64,000 nucleotides of DNA from Rhynchopus sp. YZ270_cl-10 (Eukaryota; Euglenozoa; Diplonemea; Diplonemida; Diplonemidae): contig OZ037922.1 in assembly GCA_964035575.1 (NCBI GenBank), positions 1 to 64,000 on the forward strand, read 5' to 3'. Position 1 is the first letter of the stretch. Every line of letters begins with the position of its first letter. Of this stretch, positions 50,881-60,497 are shown piece after piece. Under the pieces are notes generated by a model. That model was given only the letters and a program-made list of their open reading frames with translations. It was not told the DNA's origin and ran no database searches. The position numbers and the translations under genes are program-made.

Positions 50881-51686
50881 CCCTAGGCTCGACTTTTTTT
50901 TGTTCCACATCAAACTGGACAGGGCAAGGGGGGTACGTTTATAATGCACATGAAAGGCGCTTGGTCCGAGCGAAGCGAGGGCCAAAAGTCTTACAATCAG
51001 TACATGTGCCGGTTTAGTTAGAACGAGGCACAAAAGTGAATTAAACGAGGGAGATATTTGTCATCAGCATGTCGCCCTATTATGTATCGTTGTTTGCCGA
51101 GCGAAGCGAGGCATACAACTATATTTAGCTCTATGACAATTTGGGATAAAGGAGGGGTGAACATTAACACGGGAGAGGCAGGGGTGAATATAGACTGTCC
51201 AGTCTGTGTGGTTTTGCTGTATTTCCAGTATTGGTGCCCAGCTGGTTCTGGAGGGGAGGAAGGGGCGGGATGGGGCTTTCTTTTTACAATACGAAGTTCC
51301 TTTCTTGTTACTTTTGTTTTGTCTCTTGTAGTCTTTTTTGTTTGGATGATTAACGCCAGTAGCGACCCCCCATGGAACTCGTAGGGGATGGGGTGGGGGA
51401 AAAAATCTCCGTCGCTTACTCCTAGGCCGACGCCCACAGACAAACCGCCTCCTTGGCTTACTCCTGACGTTTTCTGTGAGGGGGAAGATTTGGAATTTAC
51501 ATACAAGGGGCTTGACACCAGGGGGATTACACACATGTATCTAATGGGAGGGGTTGGGGGTAAAAAGGAAACAGGGAACTAAACAGGTGTTGCTACACAC
51601 AAAAGTTGGGGTGGGGGAAAATAACAGAGAAGGGAAGGGCAACAGTGCCCACATAAACCACAATCACAACCAATCGCGAGGCCCTT

Positions 51687-54600
51687 CTATTTGAAGGTCG
51701 CCTCCATCATCAGCACCAGGACCGCCCTAAGCGCCCCGTACTGACTCGTCTGCCGTCCTCCGACGCGCCCCAGCTCCTCCCGCTGATCCCACCACGCGTC
51801 CAGCGCCTCGTACGCCACCTCCGGTGCCAAGGGAGTCATTCCCTCTCGCCTGGTCCCTCCCCTGGGGAAGAAGCAGTCCGCCCACTCTTCGACATTTCTC
51901 GGCACCCTGTCCCCTTCCTTCTGGCTGTGTGGGACTAACCCTTTCGCCTCCACATCCGACCCTCGCGAGATAGGGGGAGAAGGCCGCCTTGCTGTGGTCT
52001 CCGCAGACCTGTCCTCCACTACACCGGAGCGACGAGTGTGGTTCCCCTGCGCCCGCCGCGAAGTCCCAAGGGTGGTCAGCTTCGTCCTTCTTTCCGCGTG
52101 GGACTTAGCCGTCCATCCACCAGTCTTCGCTGAACCCAAGTGGTGGTCACCAGTCAGAGCTGTTGGTGTGGTGTTGTAGCTCTGCTCTGATGGCCCCCAG
52201 ACGAAGGATTCTGCTGCGGTTGCGGTGTTGTTGTCCATGGTGGTGTCGTGGTCGGCGCAGTCGGCGGAATCCTCCTCATCCATAACCTCCTCCTTCACCT
52301 CCGTTGCCGCGTCCTGTGGGGGAGCTGGGTTGCTGTTGTAGTAGCTACCTCCCACTGTCTGCGATGTTGTCGGCTGAACTGGCTGAACTGGCTGAACTGG
52401 CTTTGCCCTCAGCACACACTTTGCGTTGGCGCTCCCACATCCCTCACACCATGTGCGCTCGCAGGAACTACAAAACCAGTGGGGGACACTACATTCGGTG
52501 ATGAGTGCGCAGTTTTCGCACGTGAGCAATTCCCCCTGTCTCCCCGGGCGCTCCTCCATCCGTGACAGCGCTCCGGTGCTGTGGCACTGCATCTCTGGAA
52601 GGGGGGTGTCGGGGGCAAGGCTTCGCAGATATGCAAACGTGTTGTCTGTCATGCATAACGGCGAGAAGTGGCCAGCCTCGTGAGCTCCTGTGTGCAGCAC
52701 TGCTACGGCCCCGTTCGACTTGCTGGCTGGTCTATGGATGTGCACCTTAGAGTCCGATGACACGACCGCCACAATGACTACCTGCAAAGCCCGTGCCAGA
52801 CCCGCCAGTGCTGTCTGGTCCGCCCACGACCTGCGATCCCTGTTCCCTGCCAGGCTCATCCATCGCACCCAGGTCGCGAGGTCGGGCATCGCATTTCTCG
52901 CCAGGTCAGCATCTCTCTTCACTCTCTCCACCGCCAGGGACCGAAGGGTCGACGATGTCACCACCTTCCAGCTCCGCACTGACCAGCACACTGCGTCGAA
53001 CGCACAGTCTCCTACTCGGAACGGCACGGGCACCTGCGGTCGGGACAGCCCCCACTTCACCAAGTTGGCCTCCAGTTCGCTGTGGGGGGTTGGGTCCTGT
53101 GCTGCTGTCTCTGGCGCCGTTTCCTTCTCGTTGCCTGTCTCTGGCTCCTCCTCCGCACTCACCCTGATGTCTCCCTGGTGGTCGTCTGTCACTTCCAGGT
53201 TAGGTAGATGGTCGGGGGGCAAGCGTATCAAGTCCCCCTCTTCCGGGTCGACGGTGGGATCTAAGTCCACACGCTCTCGCAGAGGACCCCTCAGGCAACC
53301 AGTCAGAGACCCTCGATCCGTCGCGGCCTTCCCGATCTGTCGCTGCAGCGTCGTCCCTAGCCCCCAATTCCACCTCTGTGACATCTCCACTCTGTTCCCA
53401 AGCTTCCTGTCCGCTGCGAAACGGAGCATCTGCTGCCATATCGACGCCGCCGCGGGTCCCAGACCTCCTGTGGTCTCCAGGGCGAAGGGTGTGAACGCCA
53501 GCCGCTCCGCCGCACACGCGTCACCATGCTTCTTCCTCTTGGCAGTTTCCGCCTTCGTCGCCGCGTACCCCTTCGCGACTGCGGCACCCTGCACCATCGA
53601 CGCTGACGTCGGCGTCCACACAGTCACATCGATAGCTCGTCCTCTCGACTCCCCGACCCCTGTGGACAGCAGAATGTCAGCGGGCTTGTTGTTGCCCAGG
53701 ATGAGGTGGTTGGGTTCCAGGATGGGGCTCAGACCTGCCTCATTTGCTGCTCCATACACATAATCGCGTACTGAGTTATGTCGCAGTATACGATGCCCAC
53801 CCATTCTGCAGGCGAAGATGTGGTCCCCCCTGGTGTCCATGGGCTGGTTGCATTGCCTGCATGAGACACCCTCCGCGTATATGGGGAGGTGGAGGCGGAG
53901 TCTGGCTGCGGCCTTGAATGCAATCGGAGGGATGTAGTGCTCCCAGGTGGGGGGTGCAGTAAGCCAGGACCCTGCTTGGGGGAGGGCCAGAGAATTGAGA
54001 CGCGCCTTGTCGTACGCATCACCCTTGACGAAGAGGTCCCGCAATTGTTCCTCCAGGATCCCTGCAGACAGATCACGTTGACGCAGGGGGACGGCTGGCT
54101 GCAGCTTGGGGTCAATCCTAGCACCTTCAGCCACTTGCTCGTTGTACAGCGTTGCCGTCCGTTCCCATCCTTCGGCGTCCCAGGTGAAGCTGGGGTCCAG
54201 TTCGGTGCACAGTTGGTGCAGGCCGCTCCTTGCTCCCATGGCTGCTGCAGTCCAGTGGTCGCGGATGCGGCGCACGCCCATGCCCCCTACCCTACATGGC
54301 AGTGCGGCCTGTCTCCGTGCTTCTTCCGGCAGGCCTCCATCCTCATCACCAAAAAGCGCGGCCAGGGCAGCGTCTACCTCCTTGTCGTACTGGCTGAGGT
54401 ACTTGTGGGTGCACGCGTGACCAATGGCTCTCATGTAGAAAACCATGCGTGCAAACCCCTCGCACTGACGGAGTAATGTCAGTCCAGCCTGCGAGTCAGA
54501 CACCTTCTGCAGCAGACGCAGTTGCACCGCGAATTCCTCCACCTTCTTCTCCATGTACGCTTCGCAGTACTCGTCGTCCCCGATTGGCGCCCCCAGGAAC

Positions 54601-57600
54601 GCAAAGCCTCCATACTTCACGCTCATCACTTTTCCTTCACAGGCTGAGCAAGTCTCCGCCAAGTCAGTGGTGTGGCTGCACACGGGGAGGCCAGCTCTGT
54701 CCAGGTCCAACGGAGTCTGCTGTCCTAGGGCGATGACTTCACACTTTGACAGCTTCACCTTCAGCCCCAGCTCCGCACTGCGTGTCCTCACTAACTCCAG
54801 CGCTCGAGCCACCGCCTCTGGGTTCCCCATGATCGTCCCATCATCGAGGTACCAGATGCTACAGTCGATGCCCTGGACTGCACGCACTTCGTCTGTCAGT
54901 GCTTTGATCCCCAGGGAGAAGAGTAGGGGCCCTGCGGGGTCGCCTTGCTGCGCGCCTCTGGTGGATGGGATCATCTCGTCACCATACACTAGCCCGGTGT
55001 GGGAGTTGTAGCACCATTCGACCCACGGTGAAATGGACGGGAGATATTTCCTTGTGGCTTCCAGAAAAGTCTTGCGAAAGATGCTGTTGAATGCGTTCTC
55101 GTAGTCAATCTGTACGATCACTTTGTCGCTCCCCTGGTGTCGTTTTGCGTATGCTGCCACAACCATTGTCGCCGCTTCCAGTCCACCGTCCACCGCCACC
55201 CCAACTTGTCTCCCTGGCAGCAGCACTCCTCGTGCCTTTTCCCTCACAGACGCCACCTCGATCTTGCTCACGACTCGCCGAAGTGTGTTGCCTGCAGAGA
55301 TGGGGCGGACGTCGCCTTGGTCACCCTTCTTTAACGCCACCAGAGTAGCTCCTGCCATGAACATAGCTGTCTCGGAGGGGGCTTTCCCGCGTCGCAGCAG
55401 GTCCAGGACTTGCGTCATCAGTGGCAAGATGTTCAGGTCCGGGTGTTTGACCATCCACCCCTTGAGGTGATCCCCGCGCAGACCAAAGGGACCTGGAGCA
55501 GAGCCCTTTGCCATGCTATTTATGGCTTTGAGGGCGGCGATCGGCTTCAGCGGCTCGGAAGCAATTTCCGGCAGAGAAGTGGCAGGTTGGGGTTCCTCAT
55601 GGGGGTGCTTTCTGCGGAGGATGTCTGTGGATTCCTCAGTACGCTCTGCCAGCCCACCCTTGTGGAGGCGGCTCATCCCTGCTGCCATCCTCCCATTCCG
55701 CACCTCCCGGACCATCGCCTTCTCCCTTTCTTCCCACGTTGGTTCCTTCCGCTCCTTCTCCTTCTTCGTACCGCCTGTGCGATTCGCAGCTGCTCGCCAC
55801 ATTGCTGCGATCTCACCTTCTCTCCACTCATCCACATCCTTCTGCCGCAAGACTGCCACCTTCGTCTTGAGGTGCTTCCCACCTCGCTTCGCCGGTAGGA
55901 CCAGCTTCGCGAACATGCACAAACGTTTCCAGCTTGCCTCATCGCCAACTGCGGCCACATCCTCAAGTGCCTGGGTGAACTCCACAGCGGCTGGACGGTC
56001 GATGCTCGTGGGGATCGCATCTGTTGTCCTGATGGGGATTTGAGCTATCTCCCACCACTCCGGCAAGTCAACGTCGTCTGCCTTTTCCACTGCGGTGCGT
56101 TCCCTGGGTGTGGGCTTTGCGATCGCCTTTACCAGTTTCGCACACTGAAGACATGTCTCCTTCGATGCCGACCGTATCCCCCCACACGCTTCACACTGTC
56201 CTAACCCCAACTTGTTGAGGGTGTCGTGGGGGATGTGGTCGCCGGAAGACAGGTGTGCACCGATGTGTGTGCGCAGGCCGGGAACAGAGAAGGGCTGGGG
56301 ACGGTGTAGACTGCTTCCGTTGCAACACGGAACAGGGCAGAAGAGCCTCGGTGCATCAGCCCCCAGAGGAGAAGGCGACTCCTTCGTCATGGCAGGGATG
56401 GGTGTTGCTGTTAGGCCTTTCGGGTCAAGCTCTGCGAAGGGGGCCGACTGGACCATTGCCAGGGCGTTCTTTGGGTCCATTTGCACTTCCTCATAGTGAT
56501 TATTGAGGAGTGAAACTACCCTGACGCGGCGGTCTTTCTGCGTCCGCAAGTCTTTCGATGAGGCTGCGGGGTTGATCGTCACCACTGGATTCGGCCCAGG
56601 CTGCACTACCGCTATCGTGGTGGACCATGCATTTGCTGCCAGGTGTAGGGTGAGGTGGTTGCCCCACACCTCAGGGTTGGTGAGGCCGTCAATGAAGCTT
56701 GACAGCTGTGCCTCGGTCTCGAAGTAGCGTCTGAGACCGGTCTTCACCTTCGTGACCCGCGCTCTGTCAGCCAGCTCAGTGCGTGCTTTGCTGACATCCA
56801 AGTACAGCGCGTTCTTCTTACCCAGTAAGGCCACGTACATGCACTCGCCGTTGGCTGCGTTCGGCACCCTCTTCCCCCCATGCACCTCGAGGAATGCGTC
56901 AAGGTTTGCCGCCTCCTCCGGGTTGATGTCCCCGTCTGCTCCACCTGCCAGCGCCCCGGGCCCCAGGCTTATGCTCTGAGGTGACAGCTCCCACCCGTCC
57001 CCTGTCCCCGCCGGTCGCCTCAACCTCTGCATGAAAACCCACACCCTGCTGGCAAGTACTCGCAACCACAGCCTCCCGCTACGTGCTCTGTATCGGCCCT
57101 GTAGGAGCCCCTTCCTCAGCAGCACACTCAGCAGCTCTGCGTCCCGGATCAGTGCACAACCCAAAGCCCGTGGCGCCGATCTCCCAAGCTCATACCCCAC
57201 GCAAACCAGAGCCCAGATGGCCACCCACTGCAAAGCCACTCTCACAACGGCTGCCCTTATCCTGCGGAAAAGTTGAGAGGGCGGACGCTTGCATGGCGCC
57301 TTGCGCCGACGGAACCTGCTCGCCTGTGCCTTGGTCCAGTTCAAGGACCTGTGACCTCGGCGCGTCCTCCTGGTCCCCCTCCTACCCACCAGCCACAATA
57401 TGAGGTGACTGAGGGTAGGGGCGCGTCTGTCCTTCCACATGTCCAGGACCGCGAAAGACACAAACACACCCCACTCAGGTGCCTCGGCTACCCAGCGGGG
57501 GTCTGGTCGGCGCAGAGAAGAAAGGCGTTCCCAAAGGATGCTCCACCAGTCAAACCCAAGCCCATGTTCTGCACGCCCCATGTGAACATTGGGGGTGATA

Positions 57601-57818
57601 AAGGTCCCCCACACCCGTAACGTCACACAGTAACTCTGTCCTTCTCGCCCCGCAAGGCTGGCCCCGAACACCAGCATACCTCGCTCACCCCCACCTACAG
57701 TGTTGTTGCTGCAGTTGCTGCTGCTGCTGTTGCTGTTGCTGTCGGTGCTGCTGCAGGTGCTGCTGATGCTGTTGTTGTTGCTGGTGTTACGGTTGTTGTT
57801 GTAGTTGCTGTTGTTCAC
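51687..57818 (-). CDS. LINE-A polyprotein: OTU, finger, RT, RLE, OTU, finger
   Basis: 2043 codons, uninterrupted. Residues 1-40 are N/S repeats and may be leader; the next ATG is at residue 48. About 315-445: OTU-like protease (NGECMYVALLG with Cys; NNHYEEV with His). About 490-560: CPVPCC...H...H and CEAC...CLQC fingers. About 780-1010: reverse transcriptase with VQIDYENAFN (motif A), RGAQQGDPAGPLLF (B) and YLDDG (C). About 1320-1345: CRQC...GDHIFAC finger. About 1375-1400: endonuclease KPADILL...AIDVTVW. About 1600-1720: second OTU-like domain (VGDCAFDAV, GHFSPL). About 1763-1797: CENC...WFCSSCERTWCEGC finger. No APE endonuclease or RNase H seen. It looks complete and possibly active. Confidence 0.9.
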   Translation of the reverse strand: MNNSNYNNNRNTSNNNSISSTCSSTDSNSNSSSSNCSNNTVGGGERGMLVFGASLAGREGQSYCVTLRVWGTFITPNVHMGRAEHGLGFDWWSILWERLSSLRRPDPRWVAEAPEWGVFVSFAVLDMWKDRRAPTLSHLILWLVGRRGTRRTRRGHRSLNWTKAQASRFRRRKAPCKRPPSQLFRRIRAAVVRVALQWVAIWALVCVGYELGRSAPRALGCALIRDAELLSVLLRKGLLQGRYRARSGRLWLRVLASRVWVFMQRLRRPAGTGDGWELSPQSISLGPGALAGGADGDINPEEAANLDAFLEVHGGKRVPNAANGECMYVALLGKKNALYLDVSKARTELADRARVTKVKTGLRRYFETEAQLSSFIDGLTNPEVWGNHLTLHLAANAWSTTIAVVQPGPNPVVTINPAASSKDLRTQKDRRVRVVSLLNNHYEEVQMDPKNALAMVQSAPFAELDPKGLTATPIPAMTKESPSPLGADAPRLFCPVPCCNGSSLHRPQPFSVPGLRTHIGAHLSSGDHIPHDTLNKLGLGQCEACGGIRSASKETCLQCAKLVKAIAKPTPRERTAVEKADDVDLPEWWEIAQIPIRTTDAIPTSIDRPAAVEFTQALEDVAAVGDEASWKRLCMFAKLVLPAKRGGKHLKTKVAVLRQKDVDEWREGEIAAMWRAAANRTGGTKKEKERKEPTWEEREKAMVREVRNGRMAAGMSRLHKGGLAERTEESTDILRRKHPHEEPQPATSLPEIASEPLKPIAALKAINSMAKGSAPGPFGLRGDHLKGWMVKHPDLNILPLMTQVLDLLRRGKAPSETAMFMAGATLVALKKGDQGDVRPISAGNTLRRVVSKIEVASVREKARGVLLPGRQVGVAVDGGLEAATMVVAAYAKRHQGSDKVIVQIDYENAFNSIFRKTFLEATRKYLPSISPWVEWCYNSHTGLVYGDEMIPSTRGAQQGDPAGPLLFSLGIKALTDEVRAVQGIDCSIWYLDDGTIMGNPEAVARALELVRTRSAELGLKVKLSKCEVIALGQQTPLDLDRAGLPVCSHTTDLAETCSACEGKVMSVKYGGFAFLGAPIGDDEYCEAYMEKKVEEFAVQLRLLQKVSDSQAGLTLLRQCEGFARMVFYMRAIGHACTHKYLSQYDKEVDAALAALFGDEDGGLPEEARRQAALPCRVGGMGVRRIRDHWTAAAMGARSGLHQLCTELDPSFTWDAEGWERTATLYNEQVAEGARIDPKLQPAVPLRQRDLSAGILEEQLRDLFVKGDAYDKARLNSLALPQAGSWLTAPPTWEHYIPPIAFKAAARLRLHLPIYAEGVSCRQCNQPMDTRGDHIFACRMGGHRILRHNSVRDYVYGAANEAGLSPILEPNHLILGNNKPADILLSTGVGESRGRAIDVTVWTPTSASMVQGAAVAKGYAATKAETAKRKKHGDACAAERLAFTPFALETTGGLGPAAASIWQQMLRFAADRKLGNRVEMSQRWNWGLGTTLQRQIGKAATDRGSLTGCLRGPLRERVDLDPTVDPEEGDLIRLPPDHLPNLEVTDDHQGDIRVSAEEEPETGNEKETAPETAAQDPTPHSELEANLVKWGLSRPQVPVPFRVGDCAFDAVCWSVRSWKVVTSSTLRSLAVERVKRDADLARNAMPDLATWVRWMSLAGNRDRRSWADQTALAGLARALQVVIVAVVSSDSKVHIHRPASKSNGAVAVLHTGAHEAGHFSPLCMTDNTFAYLRSLAPDTPLPEMQCHSTGALSRMEERPGRQGELLTCENCALITECSVPHWFCSSCERTWCEGCGSANAKCVLRAKPVQPVQPVQPTTSQTVGGSYYNSNPAPPQDAATEVKEEVMDEEDSADCADHDTTMDNNTATAAESFVWGPSEQSYNTTPTALTGDHHLGSAKTGGWTAKSHAERRTKLTTLGTSRRAQGNHTRRSGVVEDRSAETTARRPSPPISRGSDVEAKGLVPHSQKEGDRVPRNVEEWADCFFPRGGTRREGMTPLAPEVAYEALDAWWDQREELGRVGGRQTSQYGALRAVLVLMMEATFK

Positions 57819-59220
57819 TTGTCCCCTTTGCCCTCCTCCCCTGAAGAAGAAGTGGGGAGGCGCAGGTCAGGCTGAGGACCTTTCCGCTGCTAGCCGTCCT
57901 ACACCCTTTTTACACATACCTGGGGTGTTTCCGACCAGCAGCCCCTCGGTCTCCTGGTTGTGTCCTTTTCAGACACGCCCTTCCACCGAGAGCACAGCTC
58001 ACTACCACCCGATGGCTTCTTCCGTATCACAGAAACTTCCGAAGTCCGCGGGGTGTGTAACTCACTGTGGCCCGACTGTACATTGAGCCCTCTGCTTGAG
58101 AGGACCGGCTGGTGACCCAGTCTGTAGCGATCCCATGCGTCCCAGTTTGTGGTTTCACGCACTGGTGGGACACAGCCAGCTCGCGCTGACCACTCCAGTC
58201 GCCCGGAGGTGGAACCGACGGTCTGAACCGCATGAATCTGCCGACCCAATGCGATCTTTGACCGTTAGCCAGCCGATTACTCGACCTGACCTCTGCTCGG
58301 CAAGTTGGTCACGCCTGTCTGCAGGGGAGTGACTCCCCACAAGTATGCATCCGACACAACTCCCTAACAGATTCACCAGCCTAGCCTGTTCACATCCCAA
58401 CCGTCGCGGTTATGTCACCACTCACTAGTGTCGGAGTCTGTTACATGTGAGCCACAACATCGAACGAGTGCTGCTCACAAAGGCACCACCGCAGCAAATA
58501 GCGGTGCAGTTGCTTGCAGTCGTCGAGTGTGCTCACCATGTGGGTAGTCCCTGACTACACCGGCCTCTCTCTCCCTAGAGGCCGTTGCAACGGTCACCCA
58601 GACTCCAACGCGGACAGGAGTGGCTACAGAAGTCTTTGATGGGGGCTTTTACATGGGAGGCACACCCTGACCTGGACGGACCAGTTCTGTGGCTGTGGAT
58701 CACCCCTGTGGATTCAAACAGTGGACGCACCCGGTGCGTCACTGCAGACACCCAGCCAAGGTCCAGGGAGGACGACATCTCCTGAGCGTACCGACAGCAT
58801 CCGTGAAGTCCCGAAGGCCAACGCAGCCGCTGCAGACGTTCGGAAGAAGCGCCTCACCCATCGTAGATAGCCCTGACAGCAGCCACAAGCGTGCAGTAAG
58901 AACCACACAATGCAGATACAGCAGTCACCCAGTGAGATGGTCCAGGTCCCCGTCAGCAAGCCGCCATTGGCAACTACCAAACACCAACCTCTCAGCCACC
59001 CCTGTGTGTCCTTTGCTAGTGTGTGTTGACATACCTGGAATTCCGGATGCTAGGTGAGGACTGTCGTCCCCGTACCACGCACCACCCACTGTCTCCGTGG
59101 AGCAGCCCGGGTGATGCGCCGACTAGGAGGTTACACGCCAGACGTTGTCTCGTCTGCTGGTCAACGGGGCAACAAACCCACCAGGGTCCCCTCTCGGGAA
59201 CGCACGCCTCCTGTTAGCAG
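57819..59220 (-). other. LINE-A 5' leader, unassigned
   Basis: 1.4 kb upstream of the LINE-A ORF. GC-balanced, no long frame and no recognised motif. It may be 5' UTR of LINE-A or, in part, older sequence. Confidence 0.4.
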
Positions 59221-59258
59221 CTACCCGTCGGGGGGCCTAATCCCCTGGGAGCTGCTGA

Positions 59259-59665
59259 TACTGTCCGCCCGCACATCCTGTGTCCGCCCGCGCATCCGCT
59301 GTCTGCCACCGTTGTTGTAGTTGCTGTTGTTGCTGCTGATGCTGTCCGCCCGCACATCTAGTGTCCACCCGCGCATCCACTGTCTGCCACTGTTGTTGTA
59401 GTTGTTGTTGTTGTTGCTGCTGATGCTGCCCGCCCGCACATCTAGTGTCCGCCCGCGCATCCACTGTCTGCCACTGTTGTTGTAGTTGTTGTTGTTGTTG
59501 CTGCTGATGCTGCCCGCCCGCACATCTAGTGTCCGCCCGCGCATCCACTGTCTGCCACTGTTGTTGTAGTTGCTGTTGTTGCTGCTGATGCTGTCCGCCC
59601 GCACATCTAGTGTCCGCCCACGCATCCAGTGTCTGCCACCGTTGTTGTAGTTGTTGTTGTTGTTG
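59259..59665. repeat. 81-86-bp minisatellite with TTG/CTG runs
   Basis: Five units, at about 59260, 59341, 59427, 59511 and 59591. Each has CTGTCCGCCCGCACATC, GTGTCCGCCCGCGCATCC, CTGTCTGCCAC and a TTGTTGTAGTTG(C/T)TG tract. Lengths differ by multiples of 3 through the triplet tract. On the minus strand one frame reads as Q-rich repeats, with no sign of real coding. Confidence 0.85.
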
Positions 59666-59989
59666 CTGCTATCAAAGCTGCAGCCGCTTGGGTTGTTGGG
59701 CACAGGCCTCTTTTTGGGGTAATAATGGGGGGGAATGGGGGTGCACCTGCAGCTTCTGTAGCCGCTGCACATGAAGCCCTTGCGGCCATTGCTGCAGGTG
59801 TAGATGTTGCTGGTGTGGTTGTTGGAGCCGCTATTGTTGCAGTAGACGCTGCCATAGAGGCCATCACTCCAGTCATGGCTGCTCATGTTGCTGCAGCGAG
59901 AACGTGGTACCTGAGAGTGCTGAGTTGGTGTTGAGGAGCCCACTCGCGATACGTGCCTGCCGCAACCGTGGGAGGTACTGATGTTGATG

Positions 59990-60120
59990 GCAGTGCTCCT
60001 GCTCACGATGCTGCTGCTCATGCTGCTGCTGCTCATGCTGCTGCTGCACATGCTGCTGCTGCTCATGCTGCTGCTCATGCTGCTCCTGCTCATGCTGCTG
60101 CTGCTGCGCATGTTGCTCAT
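59990..60120. repeat. CTG/CAT triplet-rich tract
   Basis: GCTGCTGCTCATGCTGCTGC-like words repeated about ten times. Open in several frames on both strands (poly-A/H, poly-L/M, S/M), which is a composition effect. Confidence 0.8.
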
Positions 60121-60458
60121 GTTGCTGCACCAGCTTCGGCTGTCACCCCCGCCATCATCCATGGCTCCACACAGGAGCACCATAGCCCAAAGCTGGGCAC
60201 TCCACCTGCACATCTTCACCACCAAGAAAACAAAAAAGTCAAAACAGTAAAAAACAAAAGGACAAGGAAGACAAAATACACGTCTCTACCTGCACTTCGC
60301 CAGAGAGGAACTACTCAACGGCCTTCTCTCTGCCCAGGACACGCCACTAGGAGGCGACAGGTAGGACCCACACAAGGGGGAAAACAAGTGGGGGAAAGGG
60401 GATAAGGGGAGAAGCAAAGGACAAGATGGGGTAGTGTGTAGCAAAACGTGTGTGCCCC

Positions 60459-60459
<1 letters not shown>

Positions 60460-60497
<38 letters not shown>

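Larger units (their letters stand above)
50821..60459 (-). mobile_element. LINE-A, long RLE-type non-LTR retrotransposon
   Basis: Poly(A) tail, 808-bp 3' UTR (50879-51686), one 2043-codon ORF (51687-57818) and up to 2.6 kb of 5' leader. The 5' limit is uncertain; the outer bound given is the tail of LINE-C. The 3' UTR shares about 230 bp with LINE-C (CACATCAAACTGGACAGGGC, TTAGTTAGAACGAGGCACAA). No target duplication could be defined because both sides are other LINEs. Confidence 0.85.

Noticed and set aside
59221-60405. Ser/Met/Asn- or Gln-rich proteins, and an H/A-rich one on the plus strand
   Set aside because: Triplet and 81-86-bp repeats open in several frames on both strands; no non-repetitive domain.
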